From NCBI GenBank assembly GCA_035530275.1, contig DATKVC010000013.1, forward strand, positions 124,001 through 188,000: a stretch of 64,000 bases of DNA, in the 5' to 3' direction. The position numbers and the translations under genes were made by a program. Below the pieces are notes generated by a model. That model did not search any database. It worked only from the letters and a program-made list of their open reading frames with translations, and was not told the origin of the DNA. Origin of the DNA: CAIJMU01 sp035530275 (GTDB lineage Bacteria > Spirochaetota > Spirochaetia > Treponematales > Rectinemataceae). Below, piece by piece: positions 26,675 through 35,987 of the stretch. The first letter of the stretch is position 1. Every line of letters begins with the position of its first letter.

Positions 26675-27961
26675 ATGAACAGAAGAGTCGCCATTACGGG
26701 CTACGGCGTAATCAGCCCCGTCGGCAATGACGTCCCGAGTTTCTGGAATTCGATCACCAACGGCAAATCGGGTATCGGCCCCGTCACCAAGTTCGACGCG
26801 TCCAAGCTCGAGGCGAGGATCGCGGCCGAGGTCAAGGATTTCGACACCAACCCCTATATGGAACGCAAGGACGCCCGCAAGATGGCGCTCTTTTCCCAAT
26901 ACGCCGTCGCCGCTGCCGTCCAGGCATGGAGGGACGCCGGCTTCGCCGAACCGCCGGCTGCCGAAGGCGAGGAGGCTCGACGCTGGGTCGGCCCCTACGA
27001 CGCCGACCGCATCGCGACCGTCCTCGGTAACGGCATCGGCGGCATCGAAATCATGACCGAATCGCACCGAAAGCTCTTCGATGCTGGCCCGGGCCGCATG
27101 CCACCGATGACCGTGCCCATGATGATCGGCAACGAAGGCGCGGCCAATGTCGCCATGCGCCTCGGACTCCACGGCCCCGCCTACACTCAGGTGACTGCCT
27201 GCGCCTCCTCGACCGACGCGATCGGTCAGGCCCTCGACATGATCAGGCTCGGCCGCGCCGACGTGGTCGTCGCCGGCGGCACCGAGGCGACGGTCTCCGA
27301 ATTCGCGATGGGCGGCTTCTGCAGGCTCCAGGCCCTCGCCACCAAGTTCAACGACAACCCCGAGAAGGCCTCGCGGCCCTTCGACGCGGATCGCGACGGC
27401 TTCATCCTCGGCGAGGGAGCCGCCATCCTCATTCTCGAGGACTGGGACAAGGCCGTGGCACGGGGCGCCCGCATCCATGCCGAGCTTGCGGGCTACGGCG
27501 GCAGCTGCGACGCCTACCACCTCACCGCCCCCGATCCCTCGGGCAAGGGCGGAGCCGTGGCGATCAAGAACGCCATCGCCGATGCCGGAATCAAGCCCGA
27601 GGATGTCGGCTATTTCAACGCCCATGGCACCTCGACCCAGATCAACGATCCCACCGAGACGAAGATGCTCAAGATCGCCTTCGGCGACCATGCGCGAAAA
27701 ATGAAGATTTCCTCGACGAAGAGCATGACGGGCCACATGCTCGGCGCCGCCGGCGCCATCGAAGCCCTCGTCTGCGTGAAGGCGGTCGAAGAAGGCTTCG
27801 TGCCGCCGACCATCAACCTCGAGCATCCCGACGTCGAAGGCGGCTGCGACCTGGACTACGTGCCCAACAAGGGCATCGCGATGCCAGTGGAGTACGCAGC
27901 GTCCTCCTCCCTCGGTTTCGGCGGCCATAACGGCGTCCTCGTGATCAGGAGGGCCCGATGA
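26675..27961 (+). CDS. fabF: Beta-ketoacyl-ACP synthase II
   Basis: 428 residues. Elongating ketoacyl synthase with Cys in TACASSTDAIG, and two His in NAHGTSTQ and KSMTGHMLGAAG. The C-terminal SSSLGFGGHNGVLVIRR is typical. Ribosome site GGAGGAAAG lies 7 bases before the ATG. The C-terminus overlaps fabZ in an ATGA. Length is slightly above the usual 410 because of a short insertion around residues 85-105. Confidence 0.96.
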   Translation: MNRRVAITGYGVISPVGNDVPSFWNSITNGKSGIGPVTKFDASKLEARIAAEVKDFDTNPYMERKDARKMALFSQYAVAAAVQAWRDAGFAEPPAAEGEEARRWVGPYDADRIATVLGNGIGGIEIMTESHRKLFDAGPGRMPPMTVPMMIGNEGAANVAMRLGLHGPAYTQVTACASSTDAIGQALDMIRLGRADVVVAGGTEATVSEFAMGGFCRLQALATKFNDNPEKASRPFDADRDGFILGEGAAILILEDWDKAVARGARIHAELAGYGGSCDAYHLTAPDPSGKGGAVAIKNAIADAGIKPEDVGYFNAHGTSTQINDPTETKMLKIAFGDHARKMKISSTKSMTGHMLGAAGAIEALVCVKAVEEGFVPPTINLEHPDVEGGCDLDYVPNKGIAMPVEYAASSSLGFGGHNGVLVIRRAR

Positions 27962-28413
27962 GCGACAAGCCGATCCCGAGCGGTCCGGCGACCAAGGAAG
28001 AAATTCTTTCCTACATCCCCCACCGCGATCCCTTTCTCTTCGTCGACGAAGTGGAAGTCTCGGAAGGACATATAAAGGGAGCGCGGACCATACCCGTCGA
28101 TTCCTGGTTCTTCAAGGGGCATTTCCCCCACTTTCCCGTCGTCCCCGGGGTCATTCTCGTCGAGACCATGGCCCAGATCGGCGGCTGCGGGGTCCAGCGC
28201 ATGGGGATCGAGCCCGCGGGCACCTTCTTCCTCGCCAAGATCAGGGAGGCGCGCTTCCGCCGCCCCGTGCGTCCCGGCGAGCGATTCCATGTCGAGATTG
28301 ACAACATCAAGGCGACACCCAATATTGTCCATCAGCGCGGTGTGGGATATGTCGACGGCGAGCCTGCCGTCGAGGCCGAATGGCTGAGCATCGCCGGGGG
28401 AGACCGCACATGA
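27958..28413 (+). CDS. fabZ: 3-hydroxyacyl-ACP dehydratase FabZ
   Basis: 151 residues of the hot-dog fold. The active site is GHFPHFPVVPGVILVETMAQIGG with His in HFP and Glu in VETMAQ. It dehydrates 3-hydroxyacyl-ACP in the elongation cycle. Start overlaps the fabF stop, and its stop overlaps the fabV start (ATGA both times), so the three proteins are translationally coupled. Confidence 0.96.
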   Translation: MSDKPIPSGPATKEEILSYIPHRDPFLFVDEVEVSEGHIKGARTIPVDSWFFKGHFPHFPVVPGVILVETMAQIGGCGVQRMGIEPAGTFFLAKIREARFRRPVRPGERFHVEIDNIKATPNIVHQRGVGYVDGEPAVEAEWLSIAGGDRT

Positions 28414-29618
28414 TCCTGAAGCCCATGGTCCGGAACAACATCTGCACGAACGCCCATCCGAGGGGCTGCGAGGTCGAGACGCGAAAACAGATCGACTATA
28501 TCGTCGCCCGGAAACCGCGCTACGACAGCCTTCCCGAAAAGCCGACGGCGGTCCTGGTGATCGGCTGCTCCACGGGTTACGGCCTCGCGAGCAGGATCGG
28601 CGCCACATTCGGCTTCGGCGTTCCGACCTTGGGCATTTCATATGAAAAGGCTCCGAGCCAGACGAAGACAGGCACGCCGGGCTGGTACAACAATCGAGCC
28701 TTCGAGGCGGCCGCGCGCAAGGCAGGCATAGCCGCGAAGACCATCGACGGCGACGCCTTTTCCAAGGCCGTCAAGGTCGAGGCCGTCAATGCAGCCAAGG
28801 AAATGGGACTCGTCTTCGACCTCGTCGTCTACTCACTCGCCTCACCCGTAAGGGTCGATCCCGATACGGGCGCGATGTATCAGTCGACGGTAAAGCCAAT
28901 CGGTGAAGCCTACTCGGGACGGACGGTCAACGCATTTACCGGGCATATCGGCGAAGCCTCCCTCGAGCCTGCCACCGAAGCCGAGGTCGCCTCGACCGTC
29001 AAAGTCATGGGCGGCGAGGATTGGGAGCTCTGGATCGAGGCCCTGGCCGCGGGCGGTGTCCTCGCCAAGAAGGTGAAGACCCTCGCCTATTCCTACGTCG
29101 GGCCGACCCTCTCATGGCCGATTTACCGCGACGGCACCATCGGCCGCGCCAAGACCCACCTCGAGGCGACGGCGCCGCGGCTCAACGAGCGCTTCGCCGA
29201 TCTCGAGCTCAGGGCCTACGTCTCGATCAACAAGGCCCTGGTGACGCGCTCGAGCGCCGTCATCCCCATCATTCCCCTCTACATATCCACCCTCTTCAAG
29301 GTGATGAAGGAGAGGGGCACCCACGAGGATTGCAGCGCCCAGATAGACAGGCTCTACCGCGATCGTCTCTATGCCGGAAAGAATGGCGGCATCCCCGTCG
29401 ATTCCGAAGGGCGCATCAGACTCGACGACCTCGAGATGCTCCAGGGCGTGCAGGCCGAAATCGAGGCTCGCATGGCCCATATCACCCAGGAGAATCTCGG
29501 GAAGCTCGCCGATGTCGACGGATTCAGGGGCGATTTCCTCAGGGCTCATGGCTTCGAGGTTCCGACGGTCAACTACGATCTCGACATAAATCCGGACTAC
29601 GACCCCCTTTCCACTTAG
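28410..29618 (+). CDS. fabV: Trans-2-enoyl-ACP/CoA reductase, FabV type
   Basis: 402 residues, normal for FabV and much longer than FabI (about 260). The conserved start region (PMVRNNICTNAHPRGCE), the cofactor-binding VLVIGCSTGYGLASRI, and the Y-X8-K motif (YRDGTIGRAK) define the family. NAD(P)H-dependent last step of elongation. FabV enzymes are triclosan-resistant in the cases studied. The start at 28410 overlaps the fabZ stop and has GGGGGAGA upstream. The reductase type is the one known from Treponema. Confidence 0.95.
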   Translation: MILKPMVRNNICTNAHPRGCEVETRKQIDYIVARKPRYDSLPEKPTAVLVIGCSTGYGLASRIGATFGFGVPTLGISYEKAPSQTKTGTPGWYNNRAFEAAARKAGIAAKTIDGDAFSKAVKVEAVNAAKEMGLVFDLVVYSLASPVRVDPDTGAMYQSTVKPIGEAYSGRTVNAFTGHIGEASLEPATEAEVASTVKVMGGEDWELWIEALAAGGVLAKKVKTLAYSYVGPTLSWPIYRDGTIGRAKTHLEATAPRLNERFADLELRAYVSINKALVTRSSAVIPIIPLYISTLFKVMKERGTHEDCSAQIDRLYRDRLYAGKNGGIPVDSEGRIRLDDLEMLQGVQAEIEARMAHITQENLGKLADVDGFRGDFLRAHGFEVPTVNYDLDINPDYDPLST

Positions 29619-30389
29619 GTGAATCTCCTCATCCTCGATCGCGGCGAGGTCGGAAGCCTCATTCCCGCCGACGATCGAAGGACCCTCCATGTCGCTCGCG
29701 TCCTCAAAAAAGCGAGGGGCGAAGAGATCGCTGCGGGGATCCTGACCGATGGACCCTTCTCGAAGGCTCCGGGGAGCCTCGGCAGGGCACGAATAGAGAA
29801 ACTCGACGGGGAGGGAATGATCCTCGAGTTCCAGGCCGAAACCGAGGCGCCGGCCCTCCGGCCCCTCAGGCTCATCCTCGGCTTCCCCCGCCCCATCCAA
29901 GGCGGCCGCCTCCTCAAGGACCTGGCGAGCCTCGGCGTCGCCGAAATCGTGCTCTGCGGAACCGAACTCGGAGAGAAGTCCTATCTCGAAAGCGACCTTT
30001 GGAAAAAGGGCGAATATCGAAAGGCCGTTCTCGAAGGGGCGGAACAGGCGGGCAATCCCCGACTTCCACGTGTACGACGAGAATGGTCCCTCAAGGCGGC
30101 CCTCGCCTCTTTGCGGGCCGGGCCAGTAGAGGCTGGGGAGCCGGATTGGGAGGCGGGCGGCAGCATCTGTCTCCACCCCGGAGAAAACGCCCTCCTCCTC
30201 GGCGAAGTCTCAGTCCTCGCACCCTTGAGTCTCGCCATCGGGAGCGAAAGGGGCTGGACAGAAGCCGAACTCGCCCGACTTTCCGCCGCGGGCTTCCAAG
30301 CCGCGAGGCTCGGCGACCGCATCCTCAAGACCGAGACGGCGGCCCTGGCGGCGGTTTCGATTTCGCTGTCGCGACTCGGGTTCATGTAG
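29619..30389 (+). CDS. rsmE: 16S rRNA (uracil1498-N3)-methyltransferase
   Basis: 256 residues from a GTG that directly follows the fabV stop. The SPOUT fold of RsmE is shown by HVARVLKKARGEE in the N-terminal PUA-like domain and, near the C-terminus, by LAIGSERGWTEAELARL and RLGDRILKTETAALAAVS, which form the knot that binds SAM. It methylates U1498 of the 30S subunit. The gene follows the fab operon without a gap and is probably co-transcribed although functionally unrelated. Confidence 0.92.
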   Translation: MNLLILDRGEVGSLIPADDRRTLHVARVLKKARGEEIAAGILTDGPFSKAPGSLGRARIEKLDGEGMILEFQAETEAPALRPLRLILGFPRPIQGGRLLKDLASLGVAEIVLCGTELGEKSYLESDLWKKGEYRKAVLEGAEQAGNPRLPRVRREWSLKAALASLRAGPVEAGEPDWEAGGSICLHPGENALLLGEVSVLAPLSLAIGSERGWTEAELARLSAAGFQAARLGDRILKTETAALAAVSISLSRLGFM

Positions 30390-30435
30390 GACTCCCGCGT
30401 CTCGAACATGCGAGCTGTCCGCCGCCAGGCGGGTT

Positions 30436-31203
30436 TCAGCCTTTCGACTCTTCCTCGGCGAGAGCGAGGAGGAAATCGGCGAAGTCGACCGAGGCTTTCT
30501 TCTCCTCATCCTTCCAGGATCCCCGAGCGGCATGGTCCGCGTTATCCGCGACATAGCGAAAGGCGAGGAATTCCGGGCAGAGCCTGCGGTCGTGCCCGAC
30601 TTTGACGCAGGCGCGAAGCAACGCGAGCTTGGCGATGGCGGCGGATTCCATGTCGAAAAGGCGGGCGCCGGTGCGAGAGGACAGAGCCCTCGCCGCCTCG
30701 CCATCGACCGGCGGCGCGTCGCCGGAGGCTGATCTGCAGAGACTCGCTTCCAGTCGCGCCGCCGTACAGGCACCGAGGGCCATCTCGACGAAGTCCTTTC
30801 CCGAGCCGCGGATGATCGGGCTTTCCATGCCTTCCCATGGCGTCATCCCAGCCTCCGCCCCTCGCGTCGATAGGTCGAGGTCGCACTCCACGAACTCGTC
30901 GCTGATCCAGAGCGAACCCACGTCCTCGCGCCCCAGGGCCGTGGAACAGCCAATTGATACGATGCGCCGGGCCTCGACGGCGTGGCGCGCGAAGCACCAG
31001 GAGGAGAGGGCCTTGCCGACGCCGCTCAGGGCCAGGCGCAAGGGAAAGCGCTCGGAATCCCAGACCCGCTCGTTGATCTGCCTCCATACGAAGGCCCGTT
31101 CCTCGAGAATAGATCGAGCCTCTTCGCGAAGCGCCACCATCGCGCAGAGGCGGGGGGAGGGCGGGCTGAGATCGGTGGGCACCGGCATGTAGGCGGCGCT
31201 CAT
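30436..31203 (-). CDS. Nucleoside phosphorylase/nucleosidase superfamily protein
   Basis: 255 residues. The C-terminal DMESAAIAKLALL motif is the signature of MTA/SAH nucleosidases and related phosphorylases; the N-terminal AMVALREEA and SGVGK segments fit the start of that fold. The middle is divergent and the GGIS-type loop is replaced (SIGCSTALG). The product could be an MTA/SAH nucleosidase or a purine nucleoside phosphorylase; I would not choose. The start overlaps the pepF stop by 4 bp. Confidence 0.75.
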   Translation of the reverse strand: MSAAYMPVPTDLSPPSPRLCAMVALREEARSILEERAFVWRQINERVWDSERFPLRLALSGVGKALSSWCFARHAVEARRIVSIGCSTALGREDVGSLWISDEFVECDLDLSTRGAEAGMTPWEGMESPIIRGSGKDFVEMALGACTAARLEASLCRSASGDAPPVDGEAARALSSRTGARLFDMESAAIAKLALLRACVKVGHDRRLCPEFLAFRYVADNADHAARGSWKDEEKKASVDFADFLLALAEEESKG

Positions 31204-33056
31204 GCGCCGGCCTTCTTTCCTCCCGATGAGCCTTTCGGCACCGAGTCGAGGAGTCTTTCGAGCTCGGCGACATTCGCGCGGAATTCGGAGCAGGCCGCCT
31301 CGATGGGCTGGGGACTCGCCATGTCGACCCCCGCCAACTTCAGGGCCTCGATCGGGTAGCGCGAACCGCCGGAGCGCAGGAAGGCGAAGTAGTCGTCGCG
31401 ATCGGCCGGCCCGCCGCCAAGCACACGCTTGGCCAAGGCCATGCTCGCGGAGATCCCCGTCGCATATTTGTAGACGTAGAAGGCGCGATAGAAATGGGGG
31501 ATGCGGAGGCCCTCGAGATCGCTCACGCCCTCGAGAACCAAGGCGGGCCCGAAATACTTCTCGAGCAGGACCCTATAGGCCGCGCGCAGGGAGTCGACCG
31601 TGAGGGCCTCGCCGCCTTCCTGCATGGCATGGGCCCTGTGCTCGAATTCGGCGAACATCGTCTGACGGAAGAGGGTCGCGACGATGCTGTCCACGCGATT
31701 GCTCACCAGCGAGAGTCTCGTCGCGTCGTCGGGAGCCCCCTCGTAGAGATGGCGGAACAGCAACTCCTCGTTGAAGGTGGAGGCCACCTCGGCCTCGAAG
31801 ATCGTATAGTCGTAGCTTAGGAAGGGGTTCGAGCGGGCCGAATGCCAGGAATGCATCGAGTGGCCGCCCTCGTGGGCGAGGGTGAAGACGTCGTGGAGCA
31901 CGTCGCTCTTGTAGTTCATAAGTATGAAGGGTTCGGCCGAGAAGGAGCCGGAGGAGAAGGCGCCCGAGGACTTCCCGCGATTCTCGTAGCGGTCAACCCA
32001 TCCGCCGCGGAAACCCTTGCGGATCGTGTCGACGTAGGCCGCACCCAACGGCGCGAGGGCCGCGCAGACGAGGTCGACCGCCTCCTCGTAGCTTCGTTCG
32101 CCCTTCGCCTCGCGGGCGAGGGGCACGTAGACGTCCCAATGCCTGAGCTCGGGGAGCCCGAGGGCCCGCTTTCGGACTTCATAATACCTATGAAGAATGT
32201 CGAGATTGGCCCCGACGGTCGCGACGAGATTGTCGTAGACGCTCTCGCCGACATCGTCGGGGAAGAGCGCGGCCGCGCGGGAGCTCGCGAAATTGCGCAC
32301 CTTCGCCTTATACACGTCGAGCTTGACGGATCCGGCGTAGAGGGTCGCGAGGGTGTTTCTATGCCCGTCGAAGCCCTTGTAGAAGGCCTCGTAGGCGCGC
32401 TGCCTCACGCCGCGATCGTGGTGCCTGAGCAAGGAGGAAAAGGTCGACTGCGTGAGGGGACGAGAGCCCTCGGGAGTCTCCACCGACCCGAAATCGAGGT
32501 CGACGTCGCTCAAGACCGAGAAGGCGTCTTCCGCCGTCTGGTTCGCCTCCGACTGGAGGGCGAGGAGGCGCTCCTCCGCCTCGGAAAGGACATGGGGCTT
32601 GAAGCGGAGGATCTTCCGGACGAAGACGCGATAGTCGGCGAAACGCCGATCGGCGAGGCATGCATCGACGAAATCCGCGGGAAGTTTCTGGAGGGTCGGG
32701 ATGAACCAGGACCAGGCGGCCTCGAGCTCGGTGGCCACGCTCATGAAGCGTGCGAGACGGCCCCTCGAAGCAGCGTCGCCCTCATCCTCGCTCTGCCTGA
32801 GGTTAGCGTAGATGCCGAGTCTTTCGCCGAGGAGTCCATGCGAACTCCGCGCCGCGAGGATGGCGAGGAGGGTCGACGAGTCGGGCGCCCCCTCACTTCC
32901 CTTCGTTCGAAGCCCGAGCCCTTCGGCTTCAACGCGCAGCTTGCCGTAATCGGCGAAAGCTGCTTCCCACCCTGCATCGGAGGCGAAGAGGCTGGCGAGA
33001 TTCCATCTTTCCCCTGCCGGAACATCGCTTCTTTCACGAATGCGCGATTCTGTCAT
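31200..33056 (-). CDS. pepF: Oligoendopeptidase F, M3 family
   Basis: 618 residues, typical for PepF. The M3 zinc site is LAHEGGHSMHSWHS (HEXXH) with the third ligand in the following FEAEVASTFNE segment. No signal peptide, so cytoplasmic; it hydrolyses peptides of about 7-17 residues, the natural sequel to oligopeptide uptake. An AGGAG site lies upstream of the ATG. Downstream (minus strand) the nucleosidase gene overlaps by 4 bp. Confidence 0.95.
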   Translation of the reverse strand: MTESRIRERSDVPAGERWNLASLFASDAGWEAAFADYGKLRVEAEGLGLRTKGSEGAPDSSTLLAILAARSSHGLLGERLGIYANLRQSEDEGDAASRGRLARFMSVATELEAAWSWFIPTLQKLPADFVDACLADRRFADYRVFVRKILRFKPHVLSEAEERLLALQSEANQTAEDAFSVLSDVDLDFGSVETPEGSRPLTQSTFSSLLRHHDRGVRQRAYEAFYKGFDGHRNTLATLYAGSVKLDVYKAKVRNFASSRAAALFPDDVGESVYDNLVATVGANLDILHRYYEVRKRALGLPELRHWDVYVPLAREAKGERSYEEAVDLVCAALAPLGAAYVDTIRKGFRGGWVDRYENRGKSSGAFSSGSFSAEPFILMNYKSDVLHDVFTLAHEGGHSMHSWHSARSNPFLSYDYTIFEAEVASTFNEELLFRHLYEGAPDDATRLSLVSNRVDSIVATLFRQTMFAEFEHRAHAMQEGGEALTVDSLRAAYRVLLEKYFGPALVLEGVSDLEGLRIPHFYRAFYVYKYATGISASMALAKRVLGGGPADRDDYFAFLRSGGSRYPIEALKLAGVDMASPQPIEAACSEFRANVAELERLLDSVPKGSSGGKKAGA

Positions 33057-33107
33057 TGCAGCACGCTCCTGAACGAGTATTTGCGCCGCGGGAAGGCGCG
33101 AAAAAGC

Positions 33108-34052
33108 CTAATGAGACTTGTCGGCTCCGGAGATATGGCTTCGACGGGGAGCTTGACGGGCGATCGCCTCGCTTCCTTCCTCTCGGCAGAGTCCGGCGCA
33201 GAACTCCTCCATTAACGCCAATGACGGCCCTTCGAGCGACTCGGGGAGGTCGTCCGGCCCGTGGAGCCTTTCCCAGGTCGAGGGCCAGGCCGGGCCCAGC
33301 TCGGCTCGGGAGGGAAGGCGTGCGACCGAGGGCGATGAGACTAGGCTTAGCCCATGCAGGAGCCCCTCGAGTTCGAGGGATGGGAGGAGGGAGAGGGCGA
33401 GACTCGGCATGCCTGCGAGGGCGAAGCCGAGATCGTCGGACCAGGGGAGGGGGAGCCTGACCGGGCTCGCCATGCCGAGCCTTATCGCCGCCGCGCCGGC
33501 CCTGCCTTCCATGGCGTCGAGGAGGGATTTCGCCACGTCGCCCTGGCCCTCCCAGCCCGGTCTGGAGGCCGTCGAGACGATGAGGCGCGAGCCTCGCCCA
33601 ACGACATCGAGGATAAAAATCTGGGGCCTTGCCTTGCCGATCACCTTCTTGAGCCCCGTCGCGAGGGCATAGGCGCCTTGCGAAAGGGGATTTTCCAAGG
33701 CAGCTTCTTCGCCGTCGGTAAAAAGTAGAAGAATACCCTTCCTCGCTCGCGGGTCTGAGCGGATCCGCCGGCCGGCCCTCGCCAGCACGAAACAGGCTGC
33801 CGAATTATCGAGGGCGCCCGGGCTTCCGTCCACTCGGTCGTAATGGGCGACGAGAATGATCGAAGGAGGCCCCTGCCTCAGTCTGACAAGAAGATGTCGG
33901 CGCTCTCCGATGGCGAGGACCCTTCCCTCGAGGCCGACCCTGGCGAGCATGCCGATCAATCGGACCAGGCGATCGCAGCCGGGAGCCATGAAGGCCTGAA
34001 AACTCTCGTCGAGATCGGCTTCCGAGTCCAAAGGCCCAGGGCGGGAACTCAT
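33108..34052 (-). CDS. M28-type metallopeptidase-like protein
   Basis: 314 residues. Zinc-ligand blocks of the M28 aminopeptidase fold are recognisable: AHYDRVDGSPGALDNSAA (His-Asp and the bridging Asp), FTDGEEAAL (catalytic and ligand Glu) and FILDVVG (Asp). The final His ligand is unclear because the SDD..GF segment replaces the usual pattern. No signal peptide is seen, so it is probably cytoplasmic. It overlaps the lacI-type gene by 4 bp, so it belongs to the sugar transporter operon by position, which is odd for a peptidase. Confidence 0.7.
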   Translation of the reverse strand: MSSRPGPLDSEADLDESFQAFMAPGCDRLVRLIGMLARVGLEGRVLAIGERRHLLVRLRQGPPSIILVAHYDRVDGSPGALDNSAACFVLARAGRRIRSDPRARKGILLLFTDGEEAALENPLSQGAYALATGLKKVIGKARPQIFILDVVGRGSRLIVSTASRPGWEGQGDVAKSLLDAMEGRAGAAAIRLGMASPVRLPLPWSDDLGFALAGMPSLALSLLPSLELEGLLHGLSLVSSPSVARLPSRAELGPAWPSTWERLHGPDDLPESLEGPSLALMEEFCAGLCREEGSEAIARQAPRRSHISGADKSH

Positions 34053-35092
34053 CTGCGCGATCGTGGCCTTGTCGTCGATTCCCGCGCCACCAAGGAGGCT
34101 ACGAGGTTTCGGCTTTCGGCCTGGCCTCCTTCGAGGAGTTCAATGACGATGCGCGCGGCGACGGCTCCCTTTTCGAGCCCTGGTTGATGGATTGTCGTGA
34201 GGGTCGGCGAGGATCGCGAGGCCAGAGGGATATCGTCGAAGCCGGCGACGGACATGTCCATCGGGAGCCTGTAGCCCTTGCTCCTGAGCGCGTCATAGGC
34301 GCCGAGAGCGACGATGTCCGCCATGGCGACGATTGCAGTGAATTCCCCGCCCGATTCCGAGAGAAGCCTCTCAGTGGCCTCTCGACCGCCCTCGAAGGAT
34401 TCGCCGGCGATGACCACGAGGGCGTCCGGGCCGCCGAGCTCGATTCCTTCCCGGGCCAGGGCCAGCCTGAAGCCCGACAGTCGACGTTGGCTCACAGGCG
34501 AGTGCCCCGAGCTGCCGCCGTGGGTCCAGGCCTCGGGGCTGAGTCTGAGGATGCCTATGCGTCGATGCCCAAGCTCGAGAACATGGGACATCAAGGCCTC
34601 GGCGGCGCTCTCGTCGTCGATGCCGATGTTGGGGACGGCGCTCGTGGAAGCTCCGTCGATGCTGACAAAAGGAAGATGGCGGCGAAGGAGAATCTTCGTC
34701 ACCTCGGCGTCCGGCTCGAGGCCGATGGCCAGGATGGCGTCCACCGCGGCCTTTCGGGCCGCCTCCTCCGCCATCCCCCTGATCGGCGGGAGCATGCTGA
34801 GCGCGAGGCCGTGCTCCTCGCAGACCTCGCCGATGCCGCGCATGAGCTCGCAGAGATAGGGGTTTTCGAGCGATTCGGGAAGGGCCTGCGGAAGGAGAAG
34901 CCCGATCGCGCCAAGCCTCCTCGTCGCGAGGGCCCGGGCGACTGAATCGGGCTCGTAGCCGAGCTCGGCCACGGCGTCGAGGACCCTTTTGCGCGTCTGC
35001 TCGGAGATCCGCTCGGGGTCGTTGAGAGCGAAGGACACCGTCGTCTTCGATACGCCGGCCCGTGCCGCGATGTCCTTTATCGTCACTCGCAT
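34049..35092 (-). CDS. LacI-family transcriptional regulator
   Basis: 347 residues. The N-terminal helix-turn-helix and hinge are complete: MRVTIKDIAARAGVSKTTVS at the start, then ALNDPERISEQTRKRVLDA. The periplasmic-binding-protein-like effector domain contains the typical ATRRLGAIGLLLP and GFDDIPLASRSSPTLTTIHQP blocks. GGAGG lies 8 bases before the ATG. It lies downstream of the ABC permease genes and probably controls them; AACCGGTT-core palindromes near the transporter promoter are the likely operators. Given the adjacent amylosucrase gene, sucrose or a related glucoside is the probable ligand. Confidence 0.93.
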   Translation of the reverse strand: MRVTIKDIAARAGVSKTTVSFALNDPERISEQTRKRVLDAVAELGYEPDSVARALATRRLGAIGLLLPQALPESLENPYLCELMRGIGEVCEEHGLALSMLPPIRGMAEEAARKAAVDAILAIGLEPDAEVTKILLRRHLPFVSIDGASTSAVPNIGIDDESAAEALMSHVLELGHRRIGILRLSPEAWTHGGSSGHSPVSQRRLSGFRLALAREGIELGGPDALVVIAGESFEGGREATERLLSESGGEFTAIVAMADIVALGAYDALRSKGYRLPMDMSVAGFDDIPLASRSSPTLTTIHQPGLEKGAVAARIVIELLEGGQAESRNLVASLVARESTTRPRSRR

Positions 35093-35129
35093 TCCGTGAC
35101 CTCCGAATATATTATGATAGTTGCTACTT

Positions 35130-35987
35130 TCATTTTATCGATCCCGCCACCATGCCCTTGATGATGGATTTCTGCGCGATGAGGAAGAATATCACCACCG
35201 GGACCATGGCCATGAGAATGGCAGTCATGATGAGGTCCCATTGCTTGACGTAGGCGCCGGCGAAATTCGAGATGGCGAGGGGAATGGTCATGATCTCGTT
35301 GCCCTTCCCGAGCACCAGCAAGGGCAGCAGATAGTCGTTCCAGATCCAGATGCCGTTGAGCACGAGGACCGTCGCCTGGATGGGCTTGAGGATCGGAAAG
35401 ACGATACGCCAGAAGATCTCCGCGCGGGAACAGCCGTCGATCGTCGCGGCCTCTTCGAGCTCCAGAGGGATGCTCTTGATGAAACCATGGAACATGAAAA
35501 TCGACTGGGACATCCCGAAGCCGACATAGGCGAGGAGGATGCCTTGGAAAGACCGGAGGAGACGGATTCCGGTGAAATCGGTCACCGTCCTGAACCAGGA
35601 CAGGAGGGGGAACATGACGATCTGGAAGGGAATCACCATCGCGGCGACGAAGGCCGTGAAGATCAACGTGGAGCTCCGCGAATGCGTGCGAACGAGTGCC
35701 CAGGCGGCCTGGGCGGAGAGCACATTGAGGAGGAGGAGCGAACCGGCGGTAATGATGATCGAGGAAAAGAAAGAGGACTGATACTGGATGTTGGGACTCG
35801 TCCAGATTTTGGCGATGTTGCCGAATAGCTCTCCCCAGTTCGTCGGCAGGGCGAGGGGATCGTTCGTGATCTCGAAGGGGCCCTTGGCCGAATTGATGAG
35901 GACCATCCAGAAGGGGAAGAAAAAGACGACGAAAAGGAGGAGACCGATAAGCAAGAGGAAGAGGCCGTTGTCGCGGTTTCGTTTCAC
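35130..35987 (-). CDS. Sugar ABC transporter permease, MalG/CUT1 type
   Basis: 285 residues, six membrane helices. The EAA loop, EEAATIDGCSRAEIFWRIVFPILKP, matches the CUT1 consensus and docks with the ATPase. It overlaps the MalF-like gene by 4 bp. The cluster has no ATPase gene; CUT1 systems of this kind commonly share one MsmK-type ATPase encoded elsewhere. Confidence 0.93.
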   Translation of the reverse strand: MKRNRDNGLFLLLIGLLLFVVFFFPFWMVLINSAKGPFEITNDPLALPTNWGELFGNIAKIWTSPNIQYQSSFFSSIIITAGSLLLLNVLSAQAAWALVRTHSRSSTLIFTAFVAAMVIPFQIVMFPLLSWFRTVTDFTGIRLLRSFQGILLAYVGFGMSQSIFMFHGFIKSIPLELEEAATIDGCSRAEIFWRIVFPILKPIQATVLVLNGIWIWNDYLLPLLVLGKGNEIMTIPLAISNFAGAYVKQWDLIMTAILMAMVPVVIFFLIAQKSIIKGMVAGSIK

